Below are positions 16,748 to 25,048 of a stretch of 64,000 nt of DNA, piece by piece. The stretch lies in assembly GCF_000993805.1 (NCBI RefSeq), contig NZ_CP009961.1:458001-522000 (forward strand), written 5' to 3'. Below the pieces are notes generated by a model. The model searched no databases and was not told where the DNA came from. It saw only the letters and a list, made by a program, of their open reading frames with translations. The number at the start of each line of letters is the position of its first letter. Positions within the stretch are counted from its first letter, which is position 1. This DNA is from Thermofilum uzonense. Its GTDB lineage: Archaea > Thermoproteota > Thermoprotei > Thermofilales > Thermofilaceae. Both the position numbers and the translations under genes were made by a program.

Positions 16748-18366
16748 GCCTCCTCTCCAGCAACAGGCTTCTGGATTAGCTGTGAGGCCCTATGCTTCTC
16801 GATGAGTCTTGAACAGTATTCTTCATAAGGGAACACTTTTATAGAGACTGCAAAACGGAAACCGCTGGGCTGGCTAACCACGACAGCTTCTCCTCGATCA
16901 AGCGTCTTTATCTCGCTCTCCGCTTCGTCGAGGTAGGGAGAGTGATTTATTATCATGGAGTAGTCGGGACGCGTAGGAAGCGAGAGCACAATCTTGGTCA
17001 GCGCCTGTCTCACAACAGCCTCCATCAGCTCGCTCGGCATCTGAGTAATATATAATCCCCCAACCTTATACTTCCTGCCCCTCTTCGCTATGATCGAGAA
17101 TATGTTCTCGCGGACTTCGCCCTTGCCTCCCAAAGCCTGAGCGCTTAGATACCTGTGGGCCTCCTCCACCATGATTAAAACCGGGGGGAGCGTGACCCAC
17201 TTGTCAGGAAGCTTTTTCCTCATCTCCTCGTAGCTCCTAAATATCCTCTCAGCTATAACGGTGGCCAGCAGCTTCTCTTCTCCCTCGGAGGCGAAGGGAG
17301 TCTCGATTAGCACGACCCTGCCCTTCGCGACCATAGAGAGTATTGCTGACGCTAGGTCGTAGTCGCACTCCCTGCAGAAGATGTCCCCGTCACCAACAAG
17401 GTGCTTTACCTTTCTCTTCGTAACGTTAATTGTGTTAACGGCTGTAAGCCTTCCCAATCGGGCGTAAATGCTCCTAGCGTCGGCTGTCAGGAGAGAGTAT
17501 ACCCAGTCCTCCCCGAAATTTTTATAGGCAAGCCAGAGCAACTCCTCCTGAGGCCCCGAAAACTCTCCAGTCAAGGTAAAGTCATGGGGCTTGAGTCTTC
17601 CAACGTCCATCTTTAAGGGATAAGCGGGAATACTTCGAACTTCACCAAGCTCTGGGAGTTCTACCCGGAGGCGACCCGGCCTGTTAACCCTGCCAGTTAC
17701 AAGGAAAAGATATTCCTCAGATAGGGGGAGATGCGCCAGCCCCATCTCACCCGGCCGGGAGCCTAACAGGTATTCACTCTCACAGTCAAAGACGACTAAG
17801 CTGTACTTACCCTTCGTGTCGAGTATTGATGCCGCAAAAACGCGGCCAAAATTGCTCTTACCTGCACCCGTCCCCCCTACGACGAGTATATGATGAGGTA
17901 TTACGCGTTGCCCGTCAAGTGTCACAATCATGTCGACCTGGTCGTGTCCGAACCTGATGTAGCCTATAGGTATGTCTCCCGTGTGAAGCTTGAGTTTTTC
18001 AAGGTCATCCTTGTCGAGGAATTCGACGCTCGAGAAGATTGATGGTACACTGGTAGGACCATGAGCCTCTCCGTCGGGGTCGATCTGGGCTACAATTACT
18101 CCTATAGCGGTATCGTACAAACGTAGATCCTTGTCTCGAAGGTTGACTCTCTCACCTTTATCGGCCTTACTACTAATCACTGCTACCTCTGCCGCGCTCA
18201 GGAGGCTCTCAGGCCTGAAGTCCACAACTTTAACGATGAACCTCCTCCCCGAGTCCTCTACCTTGGCGAGCATCCCCCGTTCGACCCTAGCGCCCTCCGC
18301 TATCCTAAACCTAACCGTGGTCCCCTCAACCCATGTTACTACTCCCAGCTTTCCCAGGTCAATCAC
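16744..18366 (-). CDS. herA: HerA DNA translocase
   Basis: Hexameric FtsK/HerA ATPase that pumps DNA and, with NurA, resects double-strand-break ends. The protein has 540 residues: an N-terminal HAS beta-barrel (about 1-130), Walker A VGGTGAGKSNFGR at about 165-175, Walker B LIMVEEAHRYLS, and the sensor region IAKRGRKYKVGGLYITQMPSEL with RPDYSMIINHSP near the end. The GTG start at 18366 lies 5 bp after the nurA stop. Mre11 and Rad50, often in the same operon, are not in this window. Confidence 0.92.
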   Translation of the reverse strand: MIDLGKLGVVTWVEGTTVRFRIAEGARVERGMLAKVEDSGRRFIVKVVDFRPESLLSAAEVAVISSKADKGERVNLRDKDLRLYDTAIGVIVAQIDPDGEAHGPTSVPSIFSSVEFLDKDDLEKLKLHTGDIPIGYIRFGHDQVDMIVTLDGQRVIPHHILVVGGTGAGKSNFGRVFAASILDTKGKYSLVVFDCESEYLLGSRPGEMGLAHLPLSEEYLFLVTGRVNRPGRLRVELPELGEVRSIPAYPLKMDVGRLKPHDFTLTGEFSGPQEELLWLAYKNFGEDWVYSLLTADARSIYARLGRLTAVNTINVTKRKVKHLVGDGDIFCRECDYDLASAILSMVAKGRVVLIETPFASEGEEKLLATVIAERIFRSYEEMRKKLPDKWVTLPPVLIMVEEAHRYLSAQALGGKGEVRENIFSIIAKRGRKYKVGGLYITQMPSELMEAVVRQALTKIVLSLPTRPDYSMIINHSPYLDEAESEIKTLDRGEAVVVSQPSGFRFAVSIKVFPYEEYCSRLIEKHRASQLIQKPVAGEEA

Positions 18367-18371
18367 CCCTA

Positions 18372-19370
18372 CTAGCTCATACCCCAGATATACCTCGACT
18401 TGTACTCGGATCCAGCAGCATCCTCGACAAGCCTAACAGACAAGCCGCTACGAGAGAGATCCTCCATCAAGAGTGATCTATCAAGGTCAAGCTCGTTTTC
18501 ACTTATCCTTGAAAGCTCATGGACAATCTTCAGCGGTAAAGGATATCCTGGCGACGAGAAGTCTTGGAGGTATGCGAGTATCGAGGCGGTCTCCTCGGCG
18601 TCAAGCCTCTCAGCCATAACGAAAGGCGTGTCCACGCGGAAAGGCGGAGCCTCGCCTGATAGCCTAGCCACCGATACTGACAGCCCGCCCGGCTGGATCT
18701 TGCTTGACTCGAATACAGGGTAATACACCCAGGGTAGACCCTTAAAGTACTTCTCGCCGAGCCGGTAGAGATAGCCCACCAGGCTTTCTCCACTTGAAAC
18801 CTTAAGGGAGGTCGTCTTCGGGATCCCTATGATCCTCCAGTTTTTCCTTAAAATCATCTCATAGGCCCTAGCTGCCCGTGAACCACGACTGAAGACTAGA
18901 GGCCTGTCTAGAAGAATAAAAGATGAGTTGTGTTCCCGGGCTAGGCGCAGGACTGCTTCAAGCTCCACCTCGGCTAGCCAGTCGCCTGCCTGCTTCAAGT
19001 CATCGAACAGTTGAAGACGCTTGTACGGGCCGAGAAGCTTTATCCGCTGTACGCCTTTCCAGACGCCTGCAACGACCTTCGCCGCGACTATCTTGTATGA
19101 ACCCGCATCGAATAATATACGAGCAGCTGCGTCCACAGCCACAACTTCGAAGTCATGGGGGATTTCTTCTAGAACTCTAAACCTTGCCTCGCTTATCGGT
19201 GGCCCTCTAACCTTCACGCCGTTTATCCTTGCTACTGGATACGGCCTTGAAGGGGTTCCATCGAGTGTTAACTGCTTGCTCTTCCCGCCGAGCTTGTAGA
19301 CCTGGGCAAGTTTCTCGATTAAGATCTTTACGTCGGGGTCGATATAGCCTGAGCTATGTAGCATCGCCAT
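18372..19370 (-). CDS. nurA: NurA 5'-3' nuclease
   Basis: Nuclease partner of HerA in DNA end resection, 332 residues. NurA landmarks: the metal aspartate in VVAVDAAARILFDAGSYK, FILLDRPLVFSRGS (second acidic motif), GIPKTTSLK, and a C-terminal SEYKSRYIWGMS tail that contacts HerA in known complexes. The usual DGS triplet is DAA here, a mild deviation. An ATTATAAAA box near 19396-19404 lies about 30 bp upstream of the ATG. It forms a two-gene operon with herA. Confidence 0.85.
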   Translation of the reverse strand: MAMLHSSGYIDPDVKILIEKLAQVYKLGGKSKQLTLDGTPSRPYPVARINGVKVRGPPISEARFRVLEEIPHDFEVVAVDAAARILFDAGSYKIVAAKVVAGVWKGVQRIKLLGPYKRLQLFDDLKQAGDWLAEVELEAVLRLAREHNSSFILLDRPLVFSRGSRAARAYEMILRKNWRIIGIPKTTSLKVSSGESLVGYLYRLGEKYFKGLPWVYYPVFESSKIQPGGLSVSVARLSGEAPPFRVDTPFVMAERLDAEETASILAYLQDFSSPGYPLPLKIVHELSRISENELDLDRSLLMEDLSRSGLSVRLVEDAAGSEYKSRYIWGMS

Positions 19371-19468
19371 GTCTCTCGTCTCATAAAGCTTTTTACTTTT
19401 TATAATAGGTTTCGAAGATAACTTCGTTGAATTACAAAAAACACGTATTGAGACTGTATCAAGTTGAT

Positions 19469-19617
19469 AAAACGGTAACGTTTTAAGCGTACTTTTACGT
19501 GGGAGAGTTTAGGGAGAAAAGTTGCATTAAAATGCTACTGTAGTTTTTCTTTGCAACAGTTACACTATCTATATATACTAGTGGCTCGCTGCTATTACTG
19601 TAATATACAACTGTTAC
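19469..19617. promoter_or_regulatory. Promoter region with a repeated near-palindromic motif
   Basis: Upstream of the CARF-like gene, GCAACAGTTAC (19553-19563) and ACAACTGTTAC (19607-19617) are near-palindromic variants of one site, gYAACwGTTAC. Their centres are 54 bp apart and they flank a CTATATATAC box. A related site, AAAACG-GTAA-CGTTTT (19469-19484), has perfect 6-bp arms. The pair resembles operators for a dimeric winged-helix protein, possibly the adjacent gene product (inference). Confidence 0.5.
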
Positions 19618-19627
19618 CGTGGGCGTC

Positions 19628-20437
19628 ATGGTAGTCACAGTGCATTACATCGGCTTCCACCCAAACCTGGTCTTCCAGGGGTTCGAGCAGATAAGGCTAC
19701 GATACCCTATCGAGAGAGTATACCTTGTCTACGATGCTAAGCCTGATAGGTACGGAGCTGTCTCTAGGTATAACTTAAAACGCCTACAGGATCAGCTATC
19801 CTTCTTTAAGCCTAAGCTAGTAAAGGTCAACCCTCTCAGCTATTCGAGCGTAGCAAGCGCCTTCTACATGATTCTGGAATACGAGAAGGACAAGGAGATA
19901 CTCATCGACATAACAGACATGCCCCCCTACATGGCGTCCACGGTAACAGTCATCACGATGATGTTCGCAAACGCGCGGATATACGCTGTCCAGCCACAGC
20001 AGCAGGGCGAGTTCATCCCCGACCCCGACACTCCTGAGTTCGCCGACTTCATAGCACGGAAGGACAACCTACAGCTCGGCGCCGTGTTCGAGGTTGAAGC
20101 GCCCTCAAAGAGGATAGAAGTCTACGAGAACGAGCGAGAGGTCGACATACTTGTAACGCTTTACACTAAGAATGGTTCAGCGGAAAGCATAACAAAGCTT
20201 ATCGAATGGATGGGCGAGGATCCTAGGGATCCCGTTATCAAGGCGACTTACAGCAGAATCGTGGCATCCATGGAGGAGAGGGGCCTCCTGAAGCGCTCGC
20301 GGGAAGGGAGAAACAGGATTGTAAAGCTTACAGAGTTGGGCACAGCTATAGCAGAGGCAAGAGTGAAGCTCGGAGTGTCGAGGCCCCCTCCAGCCCCTCC
20401 AAAGCCGGAGGAGCCCTTAAGCATCCACCTTCCATAG
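19628..20437 (+). CDS. CARF-like winged-helix regulator (Csa3/DUF6293-like)
   Basis: A 269-residue two-domain protein. The N-terminal half has Rossmann-like alternation: VTVHYIGFHPNLVFQGFEQI, VYLVYDAKPDRYGAV, and ILIDITDMPPYMASTVTVITMMFANARIYAVQP, a ligand-pocket pattern of CARF proteins. Residues of about 165-245 form a winged helix (EVDILVTLYTKNG, RIVASMEERGLLKRSREGRNRIVKLTELG). The C-terminal tail is Pro-rich. Csa3-type proteins bind cyclic oligonucleotides and control cas genes, but no cas gene is visible here. The general architecture is clear; the family is moderately sure. ATG at 19628 is chosen; GTG at 19619 is possible. Confidence 0.6.
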   Translation: MVVTVHYIGFHPNLVFQGFEQIRLRYPIERVYLVYDAKPDRYGAVSRYNLKRLQDQLSFFKPKLVKVNPLSYSSVASAFYMILEYEKDKEILIDITDMPPYMASTVTVITMMFANARIYAVQPQQQGEFIPDPDTPEFADFIARKDNLQLGAVFEVEAPSKRIEVYENEREVDILVTLYTKNGSAESITKLIEWMGEDPRDPVIKATYSRIVASMEERGLLKRSREGRNRIVKLTELGTAIAEARVKLGVSRPPPAPPKPEEPLSIHLP

Positions 20438-20562
20438 GCTGTTCTAAATGTCGATATTCAGCCTTTCATCTTGGGAATAGATCCCAAATTTAGCTCTCAT
20501 CTAGACGTGTTTAAGCTCTTTAAGCCGGCTGTCAGGAGTTCACGAAAATGTTTATTAATACT

Positions 20563-20580
20563 AAATGATCATTTTATAAT
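20563..20580 (+). promoter_or_regulatory. Palindrome overlapping the fmdE TATA box
   Basis: AAATGATCATTT (20563-20574) is a perfect 12-bp palindrome. It overlaps the ATTTTATAAT box at 20571-20580, about 25 bp upstream of the ATG at 20598. A repressor there would block TBP. The operon's metal-transport content makes a metal-responsive repressor plausible (inference). Confidence 0.45.
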
Positions 20581-20597
20581 ACGATACGGCGGGGAAC

Positions 20598-21266
20598 ATG
20601 GTTTCGCGTGAGTTGGTCCAGAAAGCAAAAGCATTTCACGGGCATGTGTGCCCCTTTCTTGTTCTTGGGCTCAGAGCCACAGAGATAGGCTTCTCGAAAC
20701 TCGGGCTACGAAGGCCGGGCGAGGCTGAAACCATTAGGGAAGACGTGATAGCGATAGTGGAGGCAAACAACTGTTTTGCTGATGGCGTACAGGTAGCTAG
20801 TGGTTGCACTCTCGGGAACAATTCTCTTATATACTTAGACACTGGGAAAAATGCTGTAACCTTCTACAGGAGAGATACGGGTAAAGGTGTAAGAATATAC
20901 GTTCATAGCGACAAGGTTCGCGAGTTATTCCCAAGCAGGGGGAGCGAGCTCTGGAGGAAAGTAGTTGTCGAGCGAAAAGGCTCGAAGGAGGAGGCTGAGG
21001 AACTAGCGAAGATATGGGAAGAGATCGGCTACAAGATGGCCGACTTATCCGAGGAGTTTTTCAAGATCGAGGATGTGGCCCTTAAACAGGTAATTGAGAG
21101 AGCTCCCATTTTCGAGAGCGTAAGGTGCGTGTCCTGTGGAGAGCTGGTAAGGGCTGACAGGGTCTTCTATCTAGATGGGAAGCCTTACTGTGCGAAATGT
21201 GCAGGCTTAGAGGTCCCCGCCGTCATCGGTAGGGGTATTGTGAACTCTTTCCATGTGCCGTTTTAA
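20598..21266 (+). CDS. FmdE-family protein with C-terminal zinc ribbon
   Basis: A 222-residue protein of the formylmethanofuran dehydrogenase subunit E family. The N-terminal FmdE domain shows FHGHVCPFLVLGLRA and VEANNCFADGVQVASGCTLGNN with conserved His/Cys. A C-terminal treble-clef or zinc ribbon, CVSCGELV and YCAKC, lies at about 175-205. FmdE was named in methanogens, but the family is wide in non-methanogens, and no other formylmethanofuran genes are here. It is followed at 13 bp by a metal-complex ABC importer, so a metal or metallocofactor role is more likely. Confidence 0.85.
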   Translation: MVSRELVQKAKAFHGHVCPFLVLGLRATEIGFSKLGLRRPGEAETIREDVIAIVEANNCFADGVQVASGCTLGNNSLIYLDTGKNAVTFYRRDTGKGVRIYVHSDKVRELFPSRGSELWRKVVVERKGSKEEAEELAKIWEEIGYKMADLSEEFFKIEDVALKQVIERAPIFESVRCVSCGELVRADRVFYLDGKPYCAKCAGLEVPAVIGRGIVNSFHVPF

Positions 21267-21278
21267 AGGTGAGATGGC

Positions 21279-22412
21279 ATGGATACCCGTAAATTAATAA
21301 TGGCCGCGATTGTAATAATAATCGTACTTATCGGAGCGTACATCTTAATAACGAACTGGTCTAGTCCTGCACAACAGGAGCAGGCCCCTCAATACATAGA
21401 GGTCACTGATTATGCCGGCAGGACGGTGAAGGTACCTACAAATGTCTCGAGGATCGTGGCCATAGGTCCAGGTATGCTACGGCTGGTCTGTTACTTGAAC
21501 GCGGTGGACATGCTGGCTGGTGTAGAAAACGCTGAGAAGAGCTGGAACCCTGTAGGTAGAGATTATGCTATGGTCTACTTCGAAAAATTCAAAAATCTCC
21601 CGGTTATAGGCCCTGGCGGACCAAGGGAGGCTCCGAACCCCGAGCTCCTGCGCAGCGTGAAACCCGATCTCGTCATCATGTCAAGGGTCTATGTCGATTT
21701 ATACGACCCCGACAGGCTTTCATCCGAGGTCGGGGCACCCGTCATAGTCCTCGATTACGGTGTTGCAGGCTACCTGAACACCACTGAGTTCAAGAAGGCA
21801 ATAACCCTGCTAGGCAAAGTTCTCAGGAAAGAGAGCAGGGCTGCAGAGCTCTCATCCTACGTGGATAGCCTCGTATCTGACCTGGAGAGCCGAGTGAAGG
21901 GTGTCGAGCAGAAGCCTAGCGTGTACGTTGGAGCAGTATCCTATAAGGGTGCACAGCCCTTTACGGCTACACAGGGCAAGTTCCCGCCCCTCTCCCTCTT
22001 GAAAACCCCCAGCATAGCCGACGAGACAGGGAAGACAGGCTTCATAAGCTTGGACTTTGAGTTCATCTTGAAGAAGCAGCCTGAATATGTGTTCATAGAC
22101 CTTAACAACCTCAAGACTGTCCTCGACGACTTCAACAAGGATAAAGCTAAGTATTGCAGCTTGAACGCGTTCAAGTCTGGGAATGTCTACGCTATACTAC
22201 CCTTTAACTACTACCACACCAACATCGCCACTGCAATTGCAGATGCTTACTTCATTGGGAAGGTGCTTTATCCCGACAAGTTTAAAGATGTGGACCCAGC
22301 GGCGAAGGCCGACGAGATATACTCAAAGTTCTTGGGGAAGCCATTATACCAAGACTTCGTGACTGGCCTTAAGCGAGGCTTTGGTGACCTGAGCGATGTC
22401 TTCAAGTGCTAG
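21279..22412 (+). CDS. Metal-complex ABC transporter, binding protein
   Basis: Extracytoplasmic receptor of the BtuF/FepB class, 377 residues. An N-terminal helix (AAIVIIIVLIGAYILI) anchors it and a short Ser/Pro/Gln linker follows. The ligand domain begins EVTDYAGRTVKVPTNVSRIVAIGPG and contains the two-lobe pattern PELLRSVKPDLVI and FILKKQPEYVFIDL joined by a long helix. The ligand may be a siderophore, cobalamin, heme or molybdate; the family covers all. Start is at the ATG with AGGTGAG upstream. It overlaps the permease by 17 bp. Confidence 0.85.
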   Translation: MDTRKLIMAAIVIIIVLIGAYILITNWSSPAQQEQAPQYIEVTDYAGRTVKVPTNVSRIVAIGPGMLRLVCYLNAVDMLAGVENAEKSWNPVGRDYAMVYFEKFKNLPVIGPGGPREAPNPELLRSVKPDLVIMSRVYVDLYDPDRLSSEVGAPVIVLDYGVAGYLNTTEFKKAITLLGKVLRKESRAAELSSYVDSLVSDLESRVKGVEQKPSVYVGAVSYKGAQPFTATQGKFPPLSLLKTPSIADETGKTGFISLDFEFILKKQPEYVFIDLNNLKTVLDDFNKDKAKYCSLNAFKSGNVYAILPFNYYHTNIATAIADAYFIGKVLYPDKFKDVDPAAKADEIYSKFLGKPLYQDFVTGLKRGFGDLSDVFKC

Positions 22413-23460
22413 CGGTATCGAGCACGTCTTAACCCACCTGGATAAAAGGAGGTTTTTCTCCCTATTTCTTCTCTCAATTCTTCTAATCTTCTCGATACCC
22501 ATAGCAGTTGCATTTGGAACTGTTTACAAGCCCTGGGACGTGCTCTCGTATCTGTTCGGTAATTCTCAGACGGATGCAGGGCTGGTAGTAGCTCTAAGGT
22601 TCCGGAGAGTTATAGCCGCAGTCATAGTAGGAGCACTTATAGGTGGCAGTAGCATGTTGGCCCAGGCCAGCTTCAGAAACCCTCTAGCCTCCCCCTTCAC
22701 GCTCGGAATATCTCATGCTGCAGCGCTCGGGGTAGCTGTCTCCCTTCTGCTCCAAGTAGGGGGGCTTGGCGGAGCATGGATTATAAGTTTCACGAGGCCA
22801 TTCTTCGTCGCGTTCTTCGCTTTTATCTTTGCAGCCTTTCAAGTGGTCTTAATCCTCTTACTCTCCTGGTGGGCTGGCCTTGACACGAGAGCCCTCGTAC
22901 TAGCGTCAATCGCTGTCAGCTTCACGTATCAGGCCATACTATACTTCATGCAATACCTTGTTTTAGACGAGGTCCAGCTTGCAACTGTGATATTCTGGAC
23001 CTTCGGAGACCTTGGAAAAGTGGGTTGGAGTGAGCTTACGATTCTTCTCGTGGGCTTCCCGCTCTTTGCAGCCATGTACATCGCACTTCACAAGGATCTA
23101 GACTTAATAGTCTTTGGAGACGAATTGGCCAAGGCCTCGGGCGTAGAGCCACGAAAGATGCGTCTCACAGCTGTAATCATATCAGCTCTTGGAACAGCAC
23201 TGGCAACAGCCTTTGTAGGTGTTCTAGCATTCCTCTGTCTCTTATCGTCCCATGTGACAAGGATGATAGTCGGGGGGAGACACAAGTTCCAAATCCCGGG
23301 AGCGATGTTAACCGGGGCACTGTTATTGACGTGGTCTGACCTGCTCTCCAGGACGCTCCTAGCCCCCCTCGTGCTACCCGTAGGTATTCTTCTCTCTTTC
23401 ATCGGGGGGCCACTCCTCGTATTCCTACTCTTTAGGGTGAACAGGAGTGGGAGTGATTAG
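22396..23460 (+). CDS. Metal-complex ABC transporter, FecCD permease
   Basis: A 354-residue permease of the FecCD/BtuC family with about ten helices. Typical strings are RFRRVIAAVIVGALIGGSSMLAQASFRNPLASPFTLGIS near the N-terminus, GDELAKASGVEPRKMRLTAV (ATPase-contact loop), VGVLAFLCLLSSHVTRMIVGGRHK, and a GGPLLVFLLF end. It overlaps the binding-protein and ATPase genes on both sides, so the three are co-translated. Molybdate-specific MolB is a member of this family, so uptake of an oxyanion is a real alternative to an iron chelate. Confidence 0.88.
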   Translation: MSSSASGIEHVLTHLDKRRFFSLFLLSILLIFSIPIAVAFGTVYKPWDVLSYLFGNSQTDAGLVVALRFRRVIAAVIVGALIGGSSMLAQASFRNPLASPFTLGISHAAALGVAVSLLLQVGGLGGAWIISFTRPFFVAFFAFIFAAFQVVLILLLSWWAGLDTRALVLASIAVSFTYQAILYFMQYLVLDEVQLATVIFWTFGDLGKVGWSELTILLVGFPLFAAMYIALHKDLDLIVFGDELAKASGVEPRKMRLTAVIISALGTALATAFVGVLAFLCLLSSHVTRMIVGGRHKFQIPGAMLTGALLLTWSDLLSRTLLAPLVLPVGILLSFIGGPLLVFLLFRVNRSGSD

Positions 23461-24217
23461 GGTAAGAGGGGTAACAGTATACTATGGGTCGTTCAAGGCC
23501 CTGAACACGGTAGACGTAGAAGTCGAGGCTGGAGAGGTCCTCGCACTTATAGGGCCTAATGGTAGCGGTAAGACCACGCTCTTGAAGACTATGTGCGGGA
23601 TTCTCAACCCGAAGCTTGGGGCCGTCTACCTAGACGGTAAAGAGGTGCACAGGATACCAAAAATGGAGCTTTCCAAGATCATAGGCTACGCTCCCCAACG
23701 ACTCGAAGTAAACTTCGCGATGCCTGTTCTGGACTTCGTGCTCACCGGAAGGAGGGCCTATGCCTCGTGGGACTACAGCCGGGAAGACTACAATATCTCA
23801 CTCAAAGCCCTAAAAATGCTTAGGGCCGACCACCTGATAACCAGGCGGCTAGACCAGCTTAGCGGGGGAGAGCTTCAACGAGTGGTCATAGCCAGGGCTC
23901 TAGCCTCTGAGCCCAAAGTGCTGCTCCTAGACGAGCCAACATCGAGCCTAGACCCGAAACACCAGATTGAGATCTTGGAGACTTTGAGAAGTCTGAGTAG
24001 AAACTTCTCGACCACGGTAATCATGAGTCTCCATGACCTTACCCACGCCTACCGCTATGCGGACAAAACGCTCATCTTGAAGGATGGGCAGGTCTTCGCT
24101 GCGGGCCGCACAAGCGACGTTATAAGGGAGGATATATTGGAGCCTGTCTACGGGGTCAAGCTGAAAGTCCTCAAAGAGTTTCGGGCAGTTCTGCCGGAAG
24201 ATCCCCATGTGCTTTAG
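23447..24217 (+). CDS. Metal-complex ABC transporter, ATPase
   Basis: A 256-residue FecE/BtuD-type ATPase. Walker A is GPNGSGKTT at about 36-44, the signature LSGGELQR, Walker B VLLLDEPTSSLD, and switch histidine MSLHD. The Q-loop follows IIGYAPQR, then the typical FecE segment VLDFVLTGRRAY. The GTG at 23447 is taken; an in-frame GTG at 23453 is almost as good. It is the last gene of the fmdE-ABC operon. Confidence 0.88.
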   Translation: MGVIRVRGVTVYYGSFKALNTVDVEVEAGEVLALIGPNGSGKTTLLKTMCGILNPKLGAVYLDGKEVHRIPKMELSKIIGYAPQRLEVNFAMPVLDFVLTGRRAYASWDYSREDYNISLKALKMLRADHLITRRLDQLSGGELQRVVIARALASEPKVLLLDEPTSSLDPKHQIEILETLRSLSRNFSTTVIMSLHDLTHAYRYADKTLILKDGQVFAAGRTSDVIREDILEPVYGVKLKVLKEFRAVLPEDPHVL

Positions 24218-24323
24218 AGGGCTTGAGAGGATATAATCAAAATTAACCTGGTCTTGTCGTTTTCTGAGTTTTCTTGACATTCCTAGCTGTATGTTAGGGT
24301 GATAACAAGTTATTTTGTAAAAA

Positions 24324-24332
24324 TAATATATA
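24324..24332 (+). promoter_or_regulatory. TATA box of the HAD-GH65 operon
   Basis: TAATATATA about 28 bp before the ATG at 24356. This supports leaderless initiation there instead of at upstream in-frame ATGs. Confidence 0.5.
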
Positions 24333-24355
24333 CCACTTCCGGTAGTAAATTCTTA

Positions 24356-25048
24356 ATGAAGTCTAAAATTGTTTTTGTGTGGGATTTTGACGGTGTCATT
24401 GCGCTAACGCCGCACGAGGAGGCCTGGCGTCAAGCCAGCCTAAAGTATGGGATTCAGGGCTTCGACAGCTCTTTCTACGCAAGCTATGTTTCAGGGAGGC
24501 CAAGGCTAGAGGGAGCTAAGAATATCCTCGAAAAACTTGCACCAGACCTACTTGCACGGCGTGGCGAAGAAATACTCAAAGAGTTTGCAGACTACAAGAC
24601 GAAGATCTACCTTGATATGGTGAGTAGAGGTGAGTACAGGGTTAACTGGAAGGTTGTAGAATTCATCCAGTCCTCGCGTAAGGAGGGTTTTCTACAAATC
24701 CTGGCATCTGCCTCCAAGAATGTTCTCTATATAGCTACACGTGAAAAAATAGGTGAGAATCGTCTATCAGATCTCTTCGATTTTGATGTGAGTGGAAAGG
24801 GGGCTTCAAAGCTAGAAGTTTTCAAGGCCGCTTTTTCCGAAGCGTTAAGGATTACCTCAGGAAGAATATCCTGCGTCGTATTCTTCGATGATGCTCCTGC
24901 TGGGGTACATGCAGCGAAAGAAGCGGGTGGAAAGGCTGTTGGATGCTTTGACCCGCAGCTTCGGGAGTACGGGGCCGATATAGTGATAGAGGATTTCTCA
25001 TATTGGTCTCCTCGCGACCTAGTTGTTCGGCTGGGGTGTGAGTATTGA
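24356..25048 (+). CDS. HAD phosphatase, probable beta-phosphoglucomutase
   Basis: A 230-residue HAD hydrolase with a helical cap. Motif I is VWDFDGVIALTPHE, motif II is LASASKN, motif III lysine is GASKLEVFKAA, and motif IV is VVFFDDAPAGVHAAKEAGG. It overlaps the GH65 gene by 4 bp. The GH65 product of an inverting alpha-glucoside phosphorylase is beta-glucose 1-phosphate, which beta-phosphoglucomutase converts to glucose 6-phosphate. This gene pairing is common and makes the specific call likely, although the HAD fold alone would allow other phosphatases. Confidence 0.75.
   Translation: MKSKIVFVWDFDGVIALTPHEEAWRQASLKYGIQGFDSSFYASYVSGRPRLEGAKNILEKLAPDLLARRGEEILKEFADYKTKIYLDMVSRGEYRVNWKVVEFIQSSRKEGFLQILASASKNVLYIATREKIGENRLSDLFDFDVSGKGASKLEVFKAAFSEALRITSGRISCVVFFDDAPAGVHAAKEAGGKAVGCFDPQLREYGADIVIEDFSYWSPRDLVVRLGCEY

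Noticed and set aside
19628-20437. CRISPR-Cas locus suggested by the CARF-like gene
   Set aside because: No repeats with regular spacers and no cas gene were found on either strand in the window.
20598-21266. Evidence for methanogenesis from FmdE
   Set aside because: The family is widespread outside methanogens and no other pathway gene is here.
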